This document shows positions 17,689-26,322 of a stretch of 64,000 bases of DNA, piece after piece. The notes under the pieces were generated by a model that searched no databases, was not told the origin of the DNA, and worked only from the letters and a program-made list of their open reading frames with translations. The DNA is taken from positions 1 to 64,000 of the forward strand of contig NZ_WQGO01000008.1 of the NCBI RefSeq assembly GCF_013034685.1, given 5' to 3'. Every line of letters begins with the position of its first letter. Within the stretch, counting starts at the first letter, position 1. A program made the position numbers and the translations under genes. Origin of the DNA: Ruegeria lacuscaerulensis. GTDB lineage: Bacteria; Pseudomonadota; Alphaproteobacteria; Rhodobacterales; Rhodobacteraceae.

Positions 17689-20109
17689 ATGAGAACGAAT
17701 GCACAGGCAGTGGTGATTGGTGGCGGGGTGATCGGATGCTCGATCCTCTATCATCTGACCAAACTCGGATGGTCGGATGTCGTCCTGTTGGAACGGGATG
17801 AGTTGACCTCGGGCTCAACGTGGCACGCGGCGGCGAACATCCACGGGCTGCATGACAGCACAAATATCAGCCGCATTCAGCACTATACAATGAACCTTTA
17901 TAATGCATTGGAAGCCGAAACGGGCCAAAGCTGCGGCGTGTTCCAGCCCGGCTCGCTGTATCTGGCGCAGACCGAAGAGCGCGAACATCAACTTCGCCTG
18001 CAGGCCGCAAAGGCCAAGCTCTATGGCATGAACTTCTATGAGATCAGCATTGAAGAGGCCCAACGCCTGAACCCGCTGGTCAATTACGATGGTATCCGCT
18101 GCGTTATGTTCGAACCTGATGGTGGCAATGTGGACCCGTCGGGCGTAACCAATGCTTATGCGGTGGGTGCGCGTCAGCGCGGTGCCGAGATCCACCGCTT
18201 TACCCCCGTCACCGCGACCGAACACCAGGAAGACGGCACCTGGATCGTGCGCACACCCAAGGGCGACATCAAAACCCCTTGGGTGGTGAATGCCGCTGGC
18301 CTGTGGGGTCGTGAGGTCGCCAAACTGGCTGGGATCGAACTGCCACTGCAACCAACCGAGCACCAGTATTTCGTCACCGAAGCTATGCCGGATGTGCAGG
18401 CGCATGGCGCCCGCCTGCCCTCGGTCTCGGACCGGGATGGCGAGTACTATTTGCGTCAGGAAGGCAACGGTTTGCTGGTCGGGGCCTATGAGAAAGACAT
18501 GAAGTTCTGGGCCGAGGACGGCACGCCGCTGGACTTCGCCCATGACCTGTTCCCCGATGATCTGGAGCGGATCGAAGAGAACATGATGAACGCCATCGAG
18601 CGCCTTCCCGCCGTGGGCGAAGCCGGGATCAAGCGCGTCATCAACGGCCCGATGATCTGGTCTCCGGATTCGAATGTCTTGATGGGGCCGGTGCCCGAAG
18701 TTGATGGCTATTTCTGCTGCAACGGCATCATCCCCGGCTTTTCGCAATCCGGTGGCATGGGCCTTATGGCCGCGCAGTGGATCATCGAAGGCGAAACCCA
18801 ATACGACATGTTCGCCTGGGACATGGCCCGCTTTGACACCTGGGCGACAAAGGAATTCACCAAAGCCAAGGTGCAGGACCAATACGCCCACCGCTTTGCG
18901 ATTCACTTCCCGAACGAGGAGCGCGGCGCTGGCCGCCCTGCCCGCGTGCGCCCGATCTACGAAACCCAAAAGGCCATGGGTGCGGTCTTTGGCCTGAATG
19001 TCGGCTGGGAGCATCCGCTTTGGTTCGCGGATGAGTCGGGCACGGTGGATACCAACGGCTTTACCCGCCAGAACTGGTGGGCCCCTGTGGGCGAAGAATG
19101 CAAGATGCTGCGCGAGCGTGCGGGCATCATCGATATCTCGAACTTTGCCAAATACATCTGCAAAGGCCCCGGCGCGGCGGATTGGCTGAACGCAGTCTTT
19201 GCCAACACTATGCCAAAGGCGGTTGGCCGCTCTTGCCTGACGCCTCTGATCTCGAAACGCGGTGGGATTGCAGGCGACTTTACTGTCACCCGCGTGGCCG
19301 AGGACGAATTCTGGATCATCGGCTCGGGTATGGCCGAGCGGTATCACAAACGCTTTTTCAAGCAGGTTCCACTGCCCGAAGGCACCACATTCGAAAGCCA
19401 CACCGAAGCGATGTGCGGCTTTAACGTCGCCGGTCCGAAATCACGTGAGATCCTGCACCGCCTGACTAACACCTCGCTGGCAACCGAGGATTTCCCGTTC
19501 ATGCGTTCGGCGATGATCGAGCTTGCAGGCGTCGAAGTTCTGGCCCTGCGCGTGTCCTTCACCGGTGACCTGGGGTGGGAGTTGCATTGCAAGACCGAAG
19601 ATCAGGCGCAGCTTTATGAGGCGCTGCTGAAAGCTGGCAAAGACTTCGGCGCAGGCCCCGTTGGCAGCCGCGCGCTGATGTCGCTGCGGGTGGAAAAGGG
19701 CTACGGCTCGTGGAGCCGCGAATACAGCCCCGAATACTGGCCGCATGAGGTTGGGCTGGACCGTCTGTGCAAGTTCGACAAGGATTTCCTGAACAAAGAG
19801 GCCGCGCAGAACGTGCTTGAAAACCCCGCCCGAGAACGGCTGGTTCTTCTGCATCTGGATGAGGCCGACGTGACCGCGTCCAACGCCGACGCGACCGGCG
19901 GTGAGCCGATCTTCAAAGACGGTGAAGGCATCGGTCGTGTAACGTCCGGCACCTATGGCTACACGGTCGGCATGTCGCTGGCGCTTGGGTATGTCAAAAA
20001 CGCCCAGCCCGGCGATGAGGTCGAGGTGATGGTGCTGGGTCGACCGCACAAGGCCACTATCTTGAAAGAGCCCCCGTTCGACGCAAAAGGTGAGAAACTG
20101 CGCGCCTGA
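17689..20109 (+). CDS. FAD-dependent oxidoreductase with GcvT domain (dimethylglycine/sarcosine dehydrogenase-like)
   Basis: An 806-residue two-domain enzyme. Residues 1-380 form a DAO-type FAD domain beginning VVIGGGVIGCSILYHL. H46 in SGSTWHAA is the residue to which FAD is covalently bound in dimethylglycine and sarcosine dehydrogenases. From about 430 onward it is a GcvT-like, folate-binding domain with the late motifs GAGPVGSRALMSLRVEKGYG and EVGLDRL. Such proteins oxidise N-methyl groups and pass the one-carbon unit to tetrahydrofolate as 5,10-methylene-THF. Next to the Rieske oxygenase this fits stepwise demethylation of betaine via dimethylglycine. The precise substrate (dimethylglycine, sarcosine or another N-methyl amino acid) is not resolved. 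Confidence 0.9.
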   Translation: MRTNAQAVVIGGGVIGCSILYHLTKLGWSDVVLLERDELTSGSTWHAAANIHGLHDSTNISRIQHYTMNLYNALEAETGQSCGVFQPGSLYLAQTEEREHQLRLQAAKAKLYGMNFYEISIEEAQRLNPLVNYDGIRCVMFEPDGGNVDPSGVTNAYAVGARQRGAEIHRFTPVTATEHQEDGTWIVRTPKGDIKTPWVVNAAGLWGREVAKLAGIELPLQPTEHQYFVTEAMPDVQAHGARLPSVSDRDGEYYLRQEGNGLLVGAYEKDMKFWAEDGTPLDFAHDLFPDDLERIEENMMNAIERLPAVGEAGIKRVINGPMIWSPDSNVLMGPVPEVDGYFCCNGIIPGFSQSGGMGLMAAQWIIEGETQYDMFAWDMARFDTWATKEFTKAKVQDQYAHRFAIHFPNEERGAGRPARVRPIYETQKAMGAVFGLNVGWEHPLWFADESGTVDTNGFTRQNWWAPVGEECKMLRERAGIIDISNFAKYICKGPGAADWLNAVFANTMPKAVGRSCLTPLISKRGGIAGDFTVTRVAEDEFWIIGSGMAERYHKRFFKQVPLPEGTTFESHTEAMCGFNVAGPKSREILHRLTNTSLATEDFPFMRSAMIELAGVEVLALRVSFTGDLGWELHCKTEDQAQLYEALLKAGKDFGAGPVGSRALMSLRVEKGYGSWSREYSPEYWPHEVGLDRLCKFDKDFLNKEAAQNVLENPARERLVLLHLDEADVTASNADATGGEPIFKDGEGIGRVTSGTYGYTVGMSLALGYVKNAQPGDEVEVMVLGRPHKATILKEPPFDAKGEKLRA

Positions 20110-20213
20110 TCAAACCGTGATCCGCCCCTGACCTAACGAGACCCTATCCACGCGCCCCACCCTGCCTATATCCTGAAACAACCATCTGGATCGTTTTGGG
20201 AGGGGCGGGGCGC

Positions 20214-21686
20214 GTGGAACATGAAACCGATATGCTGATCGTCGGCGCCGGGTTCTCGGGGCTGATTATGGCGATTGAGGCCCGCAAGCGCGGGATCACC
20301 GATATCACGATCCTTGAAAAAGCGAGCGATATCGGCGGCACATGGCGGGAAAACACCTATCCCGGCGTCGCGTGCGATGTCCCTTCGCATCTTTATTCCA
20401 TGGCCACGCACCTGAACCCGGACTGGAGCCGCGCCTATGCGGGTGGGGCCGAAATTCAAGCCTATTTGCGCAAGGTCGCGCAGAATGAAGGTTTGTACGA
20501 CCTTTGCCAGTTCCAGCAGAAACTGAAAACCGCCCGGTGGGATGGCAGCCATTGGCAGGTTGAAACCGAAGGCGGGGACATCTGGTCCGCGCGCATTTTG
20601 GTCTCGGCCATCGGCGCGCTGCATGTACCCAGCATCCCCGATATTCCCGGCGCAGACAGTTTTCCTGGCCCCAGCTTTCATTCTGCCCAATGGAATCACG
20701 AAGTACCTTTGTCGGGTAAACGGATCGCGGTGATTGGTACCGGGGCCTCGGCGGTTCAATTCGTGCCCGAGATTGCGAAAATGGCCGGGCAGGTCACCAT
20801 CTACCAGCGCAGCGCGCCTTATGTTCTGCCCCGACCAGACGGCCCCATCGCACCATGGGTGCGCAGGTTGTACCAGCGCATGCCCTTGTTGCCGAAACTG
20901 CGGCGCAAGCTGATCTACATGGTGTTCGAATACCGCCACCGTGTTTTTCGCCGCGAAAAGGGAGCCGTCAATTTCGCCATGAAGATGTGGCGCACCGCGC
21001 TTGAAAAAGCCATCACCGACCCGGCCGAGCGCGAAAAGCTGACCCCCGCTTATCAAATCGGCTGCAAGCGCATCCTCAGCTCGAACGATTGGTACCCCAC
21101 CCTTGCGCGCGACAACGTTACGGTGGTGCCGCATCGCGTGACCAAAATCGAGGGCGAACAGATCACCGCCGCCGATGGATCGCAGGCGCAGGCTGATATA
21201 TTGATCTGGGGCACGGGGTTTCACGTCACCGATATGGTCGACTATCTGAACATCTCCGGCGCGGATGGGCTGAGCCTGCGCGACGCCTGGGGCGAGGGGA
21301 TGCAGGCCAATCTGGGGACTGCGATTGCCGGATTCCCGAACTTCTTCATACTGCTTGGGCCGCATACCGGGCTGGGGCATAACTCGGTCGTTCTGATGAT
21401 CGAAGCGCAAGTCCGCCATATTGGCCGCGTTCTGGACGAGATGCAGCGCGGTGGTCTGCATGCAATCACCCCTGACGCTTCCAGACAGGCCGCCTTTGAA
21501 CAAGAGATGCAGGACCGACACACAGACAGTGTCTGGCAGACGGGCGGCTGCGCTTCGTGGTATCAGGATGCCGAGGGGCGCAACACAACCCTCTGGCCCG
21601 GCACCGTGTCCGAATTTGAAAAGCGCATGGCCCAATCAGGTCTGGAGCATTACCACCCCCTCCCATCCCAAAGCGGAGACCATTGA
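20214..21686 (+). CDS. Flavin monooxygenase, Baeyer-Villiger type
   Basis: A 490-residue class B flavoprotein monooxygenase. The FAD Rossmann motif G-x-G-x-x-G is at residues 11-16, the Baeyer-Villiger fingerprint F150-x-G152-x3-H156-x3-W160 is intact, and the NADPH motif GTGASAVQF follows. A GTG at 20214 is chosen as start because GGGAGGGG lies just before it. These enzymes insert oxygen next to a ketone to give esters or lactones, or oxygenate heteroatoms. The alpha/beta hydrolase gene begins one base after its stop codon, which fits a ketone-to-ester-to-acid/alcohol route. The substrate is unknown, and the link with the amine genes upstream is only positional. Confidence 0.88.
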   Translation: MEHETDMLIVGAGFSGLIMAIEARKRGITDITILEKASDIGGTWRENTYPGVACDVPSHLYSMATHLNPDWSRAYAGGAEIQAYLRKVAQNEGLYDLCQFQQKLKTARWDGSHWQVETEGGDIWSARILVSAIGALHVPSIPDIPGADSFPGPSFHSAQWNHEVPLSGKRIAVIGTGASAVQFVPEIAKMAGQVTIYQRSAPYVLPRPDGPIAPWVRRLYQRMPLLPKLRRKLIYMVFEYRHRVFRREKGAVNFAMKMWRTALEKAITDPAEREKLTPAYQIGCKRILSSNDWYPTLARDNVTVVPHRVTKIEGEQITAADGSQAQADILIWGTGFHVTDMVDYLNISGADGLSLRDAWGEGMQANLGTAIAGFPNFFILLGPHTGLGHNSVVLMIEAQVRHIGRVLDEMQRGGLHAITPDASRQAAFEQEMQDRHTDSVWQTGGCASWYQDAEGRNTTLWPGTVSEFEKRMAQSGLEHYHPLPSQSGDH

Positions 21687-21687
21687 G

Positions 21688-22659
21688 ATGACCTTTCTGA
21701 TTATCGTTCTTTTCGTTGCTGTATTTTTTGGCGCGATGAACCTGTGGACCCGTAAGCTGACCCGGGACGGCAGCAGACGTGTCCCGCAACTGGGGCAGAT
21801 CCAACCTGTGCGCGGCGGCAGCATCCACTATGTCGAAAAAGGCGATCCATCCAATCAGAGCCTTGTCCTGATCCACGGCCTCACCGGGCAGCTTCAGCAC
21901 TATACCTATGCGTTGGTGGATATGCTCGCGGAGGACTACCATGTCATCGCTGTCGATCGGCCCGGATGCGGGTATTCAACCCGCGAGTCCGCCGATTTGG
22001 GGCGTCTGCCCGAGCAGGGCCGGATGATCCAGGAGTTTCTCGATATCAAAGGCGTGTCCGACCCCGTTCTGGTCGGCCATTCGCTGGGCGGCGCAGTTTC
22101 GCTGGCGATGGCGCTGGACTATCCTGACAAGGTCAAGGCACTGGCGCTTCTGGCTCCGCTGACACAGGTGATGTCCGGCCCGCCGCCCGTGTTCAAACCG
22201 CTCGAAATTAGGACCGAATGGTTGCGCAATTTCATCGGCAATACGATTGCCGTCCCCATGGCCGCCAAGACCGCCCCTCATGCTCTCAGCGCTGTCTTCG
22301 ACCCCGAACCGGCACCGGATGATTTCCTGGACCGCGCTGGCGGAGCATTGGGTCTGCGCCCATCAGCCTTCATCACCGCCTCTCAGGACGTTGTCGGCAT
22401 AGACGACAGCCTTGAAGCACAAGTGGTCCGCTATCCGGATCTCAAAGTGCCCGGAGGCATTCTTTACGGCGCACAGGACGCCATCCTGTCCCCCACTGCC
22501 CACGGCGCGCCGATGACGCAATATGGTCTGACCAACGAACAGATCGAAGGGTTGGGCCACATGATCCTGATCACCGCGCCCGATGCATGCGCCACCTTTA
22601 TCCGCAGCATCGCAGAAGGCGCTGTCAACGCGAACCAATCCGCTTCCGAAACCGGTTGA
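21688..22659 (+). CDS. Alpha/beta hydrolase, membrane-anchored
   Basis: A 323-residue protein with an N-terminal hydrophobic segment (LIIVLFVAVFFGAMNLW) that may anchor it in the membrane, then an alpha/beta-hydrolase fold. The oxyanion motif is HGLTG, the nucleophile elbow is G-H-S132-L-G-G, the acid is in GAQDAILS and the catalytic His in GLGHMI. The ATG at 21688 follows AGCGGAGACC inside the end of the monooxygenase gene, so the two are coupled. It probably opens the ester or lactone made by the monooxygenase, which is inference from context. Confidence 0.85.
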   Translation: MTFLIIVLFVAVFFGAMNLWTRKLTRDGSRRVPQLGQIQPVRGGSIHYVEKGDPSNQSLVLIHGLTGQLQHYTYALVDMLAEDYHVIAVDRPGCGYSTRESADLGRLPEQGRMIQEFLDIKGVSDPVLVGHSLGGAVSLAMALDYPDKVKALALLAPLTQVMSGPPPVFKPLEIRTEWLRNFIGNTIAVPMAAKTAPHALSAVFDPEPAPDDFLDRAGGALGLRPSAFITASQDVVGIDDSLEAQVVRYPDLKVPGGILYGAQDAILSPTAHGAPMTQYGLTNEQIEGLGHMILITAPDACATFIRSIAEGAVNANQSASETG

Positions 22660-22743
22660 GGCCCGGCACAAAAAGAATCCGGTTTCAGGGAGATTTCCCT
22701 CTTGACCCTCTCGGGCCCCTCCCTTAAATCGCCTCTCACCCAT

Positions 22744-22820
22744 GGCGGAGTAGCTCAGTTGGTTAGAGCAGCGGAATCATAATCCGCGTGTCGGGGGTTC
22801 AAGTCCCTCCTCCGCTACCA
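22744..22820 (+). tRNA. tRNA-Met, elongator (anticodon CAT)
   Basis: A full cloverleaf: acceptor GGCGGAG with CTCCGCT (one G-U pair), D arm with GCTC/GAGC, anticodon stem GCGGA/TCCGC around ATCATAA (anticodon CAT), T arm GGGGG TTCAAGT CCCTC, encoded CCA. The first base pair and D arm match elongator tRNA-Met and not the initiator, which lacks a normal first pair. The same 3' half recurs in degenerate form at 39121-39163. Confidence 0.95.
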
Positions 22821-22860
22821 CACCCCCCCACTCTAGATTCTCTGTTTGGAATGAAGGCGC

Positions 22861-23199
22861 TTACACGCCAATGACAGCATCGATGATGTTGGCGAACTGG
22901 ACCGCGTCTCTTTTCTCTGTGACCAGGACCCGCGAAACCATTGCGTCAGGCGGAACGCGTTCTGTATCACGCAGCGAGCGCTTCTTTGGCGTTAACCGCG
23001 ATTTGTTTGCCAGTCATGTCCTTGCACCTTGCGAGTTCGTTGGCGCGGTCGGCGGGCACCTGCTAGGCTAGACCAGTGATTGTGCCCACCGACTCGCGTT
23101 CGACACAGCAGCAATCAATTCAGCCAACCCTACGTGGTGCAGTCCGCCCTGAATGACGGGACGTCCGCTGCCGAACATTTCAGTGTTTGCTGTTCTCAT
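22861..23199 (-). pseudogene. Decayed nitronate monooxygenase gene
   Basis: Three fragments in different minus-strand frames line up in order with nitronate monooxygenase (2-nitropropane dioxygenase). The first is the start at 23199 with EMFGSGRPVIQGGLHHVG and LAELIAAVSNA. The second lies after a frameshift and contains GTITGLA, an in-frame stop, then NELARCKDMTGKQIAVN. The third, after a deletion of roughly 200 residues, is the C terminus RDTERVPPDAMVSRV to FANIIDAVIGV and TAA at 22861. The intact family is about 320-350 residues. The remnant lies 40 bases from tRNA-Met and is clearly non-functional. Confidence 0.8.
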
Positions 23200-23293
23200 A
23201 TCAGAACTCCCGGGCACCTCAGCCTGGCAATTACTTCTCGATCCAAGCCGCAGAAAACACTCGTTGAAAGCTCGCCCATTGGAAAGGCAGCGT

Positions 23294-23323
23294 CAAAAAA
23301 AACCTGCCCAAAAAGGGCAGGTT
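23294..23323 (-). terminator. Intrinsic terminator of the BASS symporter operon
   Basis: Stem AACCTGCCC/GGGCAGGTT with loop AAAAA. On the minus strand it is followed by a run of Ts (the A tract at 23295-23300 on the plus strand). It lies about 50 bases after the symporter stop. The short T run on the other side could let it work in both directions. Confidence 0.85.
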
Positions 23324-23371
23324 TTCGTGATCAGAATTTGCGTGTGCATACTCTGATATTTGGTCAGAGGC

Positions 23372-24271
23372 TTACTCTGCAGCCACGCTTTGACGTACAT
23401 CTCCGCGACTTCTCCAGCGGAAGTAGAACATGAACGGCAAAACTACGAGGTACATTGTGATCGAATACAGCGCAGATGGCAGCGCCATCGGCACGTCACT
23501 CAGCGATGTGCTGGTACCGGTGATCACAATCGCCAGCGTAATGCCCAAGGGCGAGTTCTGAACGCTGGTTTCAATGCCAACCGTTTTGCCTTCGGTCTTG
23601 CTGAGGCCAAGGATTTTACCAAAGGCCAGACCAAGCAACATCAGCACCAGCGGCAGCGTCATTGTCGAATAGCCCAGCGTCGGCATGTAGGTGATGATCA
23701 GCTCGCGGTTGGCTGCGAACAGCGCCAGAATTAGAACGGCCCAAAAGATGACGGCGACGTTCTGCAGAGGGTTTTCAAGGCGACGGGCCAAACCGTTGAA
23801 GAAGTGGCGCACGATAATACCGGTCAGAACAGGCAGCGTTGTCACCAGGAAGGTAAAGATCGCGATCTCGAAGAACGAGAAGTCAGGCGCGCTTTCCCCC
23901 ATGAAATACAGCACCGACCAGGTGGCCAGCGGCGGTACGGTAAGGAAGGCCATAACGCTGGTGACAGCGGTCATCGACACCGACAGGGCCAGATCGCCGC
24001 GTGAAAGCTTGGTGATCACGTTGCTGCTGACGCCGCCGGGGCAGAAGCTGAGCAACATCAGACCAGCCGCCATGACAGGCGGCAGGCTAAACGCCATGAT
24101 GACGCAAAACGCCGCGATTGGCAGCAGGACGATTTGCGAAATGGCACCGATGGCGAAAGCGGTGCGGCGACGGAACACACGGCGGAAGTCGTCGATCTCC
24201 AGACCAAGCCCCAGTGAGAACATGATGAAAGCCTGCGCCGCAGGCACCACCACGTTGATTGCGAAATCCAT
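23372..24271 (-). CDS. Bile acid:sodium symporter (BASS) family transporter
   Basis: A 299-residue membrane protein with about nine to ten hydrophobic spans and the BASS motif SFCPGGVSSNVITKLSRGD, which forms part of the Na+/substrate site, and the paired ETSVQNSPLGITLA motif in the second half. The family imports organic anions (bile acids, pyruvate, pantoate, other carboxylates) with sodium. It is the last gene of a minus-strand run with an acyl-CoA ligase and a GMC dehydrogenase, so it probably imports the carboxylic acid or a precursor used by those enzymes. Confidence 0.9.
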   Translation of the reverse strand: MDFAINVVVPAAQAFIMFSLGLGLEIDDFRRVFRRRTAFAIGAISQIVLLPIAAFCVIMAFSLPPVMAAGLMLLSFCPGGVSSNVITKLSRGDLALSVSMTAVTSVMAFLTVPPLATWSVLYFMGESAPDFSFFEIAIFTFLVTTLPVLTGIIVRHFFNGLARRLENPLQNVAVIFWAVLILALFAANRELIITYMPTLGYSTMTLPLVLMLLGLAFGKILGLSKTEGKTVGIETSVQNSPLGITLAIVITGTSTSLSDVPMALPSALYSITMYLVVLPFMFYFRWRSRGDVRQSVAAE

Positions 24272-24351
24272 TGTTTTCCTCCCTCTTTAGGAAAACGGGC
24301 CCGCCTGTTTCGCCTCCCACGACGCTATGACGGACCCGTTGGGTGAGTGGT

Positions 24352-26274
24352 TTACATATCCACGGTGAAAGTGAACTGCCCCAAAGCGTGACGCATGGCG
24401 TCTTCACCGCTGGAAAGGGCCAGTTTTGCAACAATGCCGCGGCTCGAATCCTGCACCACCTCAAGTGATCCGATTTCGGCTGCGTGTTGACCCGCCAGTT
24501 CACGGATGGTGCGTTCGATTTCCATCATGTTCAGCGTGACCTTGTGGATTTTACCAACAGCAGTCACTGGCAGGGCGTCGAGGCTGATAAAGTCTTTCGG
24601 CACCGCCGCACGTTCCGAGACATGCTCTTGCGCAAAGGCGGCAAGATCGGACACATCCACATCGATCCCCGCGGACTTCTGGAAGTACATCACTGGAACC
24701 TCTCCCACCTTGGCGTCGGGACGGCCGATTACGGCAGCCATGGCCACTGCAGGGTGCTTGTGCATCGCCTCTTCGACGATCTTGGGGTCGATATTGTGGC
24801 CGCCGCGGATGATCAGCTCTTTCTTCCGGCCGGTCATCCAGAAGTACCCTTCGGCGTCGCAGCGGGCCAGATCGCCGGTGTTAAACCAGCGCTTGCCGTC
24901 CTGCTCCAGCCAGATACCTTTGTTCTGGCTTTCGATCAGATAGCCGTCGAACACGTTCGGTCCGGTGATAAAGATCACCCCGGCCTCATCCACATCGGCC
25001 CAGCGAACGAATTCGTCATTGTCGTTCAGGATGCCGATCTTCATGTCCTGATAAGGGAAGCGCAGACCGATCGAGCCGATACGCGGATTGTCCGTGATGA
25101 TCGGGTTCATGGACGAGGCCAGAACGCCCTCGGTCATGCCATAGGCTTCAATGATCTTGACGCCGGTTTCATTGACGAAGGTGTTGAACAATTCGACCGG
25201 CATCGGTGCGGCACCACAGGCCCCAAAGCGCAACGAACTGAGGTCTTTGTCCTTATGTGGCACTTGCAGCAGAGCGCCATAGATGGTCGGCACGCCAGAA
25301 TAGGAGCTGATGCCGTAATGTTCGACCATGTCCCAGAACCCGGCAATCACACCATCGCCGCGATAGCCTGAGGGAGAGGCCAGCACGACGTGGCCGCCAT
25401 GCATCCAGGGCAACAGACCTGTCACCAGCATAGCGTTTGTGTGAAACAGCGGCAAACCACACAGCGCAGCGGTGCCGGGGCCAACATTCTCGGCACCAAC
25501 GTACAGGCTGGGGCACCACGAGTTATAAACCTCGCCGAAATGGGTCCGGCGCACGATCTTGGGCAGGCCGGTGGTGCCACCGGTACACAGCATGGTCGAG
25601 GTGTCATCGGGTCCGGGTCCTTCGAAATCCAGACCATCGGCATTTTCACCTGCGATCTCGTCCAGCAGACGGGTCAGGGTGACATCGTCGCGGCCTTCGA
25701 TGGTGGCCGAGACGGGCGGCAGCGGCAGTGTATCGGGCCACACGCCATCGCCTTTCATATAGGTGGCGAAGTTGACCAGCAGGATATGCTCCAGCGAGGG
25801 CACATCCTTGGCCGCAGCGCTGGCTTTTTCCCAGATATCGACGCCCAGTGTTTGCTCCAGCGTGATCAGAATCTTGACGCCCGCGCCTTTCAGCAGATCG
25901 GCCATCTGATCGGCTTCCATCAACGGGTTGATTGCCAGAATGCCACCAGCCGCACTGCCACCCCAGATGGCGAAATGCGTCTCGGGCATGTTGGGCAGGA
26001 TAAAGGCCGCCACATCGTCACGACCCAAACCCATCCGACGCAGCGCGTTGGCGGTTTGAGTGATACGCGCCAGCAGCTGCCCGTGGGTCAGCGTATAGGG
26101 CGTGCGCATCGCGGCCGCGCTCAGGAAAAAACTGAGCGCAGGCGCGTCAGGGTTGATGGCCGCCCCTTTTTGCAGCGCCTCATAGGTGGTCTGCGGCAGA
26201 GTGCGATCCTGCAGAGGTGTCTGTTCGAACGCCAGAATCTCATCCATGTTTTTCAGAACAACGTTGGTGCTCAT
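24352..26274 (-). CDS. AMP-binding acyl-CoA synthetase
   Basis: A 640-residue adenylate-forming enzyme. The P-loop is MLCTGGTTGLPK, the A5 motif is EAYGMTEG, A7/A8 are NTGDLARCDAEGYFWMTGRKKELII, followed by RGGHNI. It activates a carboxylic acid to an acyl-adenylate and then to its CoA thioester. The final catalytic Lys lies in TAVGKIHK. It lies between the GMC dehydrogenase (48 bases upstream) and the BASS symporter (80 bases downstream). The substrate is unknown; together with alcohol and aldehyde oxidation it fits activation of an acid for beta-oxidation-like degradation. Confidence 0.9.
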   Translation of the reverse strand: MSTNVVLKNMDEILAFEQTPLQDRTLPQTTYEALQKGAAINPDAPALSFFLSAAAMRTPYTLTHGQLLARITQTANALRRMGLGRDDVAAFILPNMPETHFAIWGGSAAGGILAINPLMEADQMADLLKGAGVKILITLEQTLGVDIWEKASAAAKDVPSLEHILLVNFATYMKGDGVWPDTLPLPPVSATIEGRDDVTLTRLLDEIAGENADGLDFEGPGPDDTSTMLCTGGTTGLPKIVRRTHFGEVYNSWCPSLYVGAENVGPGTAALCGLPLFHTNAMLVTGLLPWMHGGHVVLASPSGYRGDGVIAGFWDMVEHYGISSYSGVPTIYGALLQVPHKDKDLSSLRFGACGAAPMPVELFNTFVNETGVKIIEAYGMTEGVLASSMNPIITDNPRIGSIGLRFPYQDMKIGILNDNDEFVRWADVDEAGVIFITGPNVFDGYLIESQNKGIWLEQDGKRWFNTGDLARCDAEGYFWMTGRKKELIIRGGHNIDPKIVEEAMHKHPAVAMAAVIGRPDAKVGEVPVMYFQKSAGIDVDVSDLAAFAQEHVSERAAVPKDFISLDALPVTAVGKIHKVTLNMMEIERTIRELAGQHAAEIGSLEVVQDSSRGIVAKLALSSGEDAMRHALGQFTFTVDM

Positions 26275-26322
26275 CTTCTTTCCTCTTGTTCCTGCGCACC
26301 GCGATCGGCGCGCAGTTTTGCG

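Noticed and set aside
17815..19401. A 528-codon minus-strand open frame
   Set aside because: It lies opposite the FAD/GcvT protein with typical shadow composition and no start signal.
20166..21635. A 489-codon minus-strand open frame
   Set aside because: It is antisense to the Baeyer-Villiger monooxygenase, which has intact family motifs.
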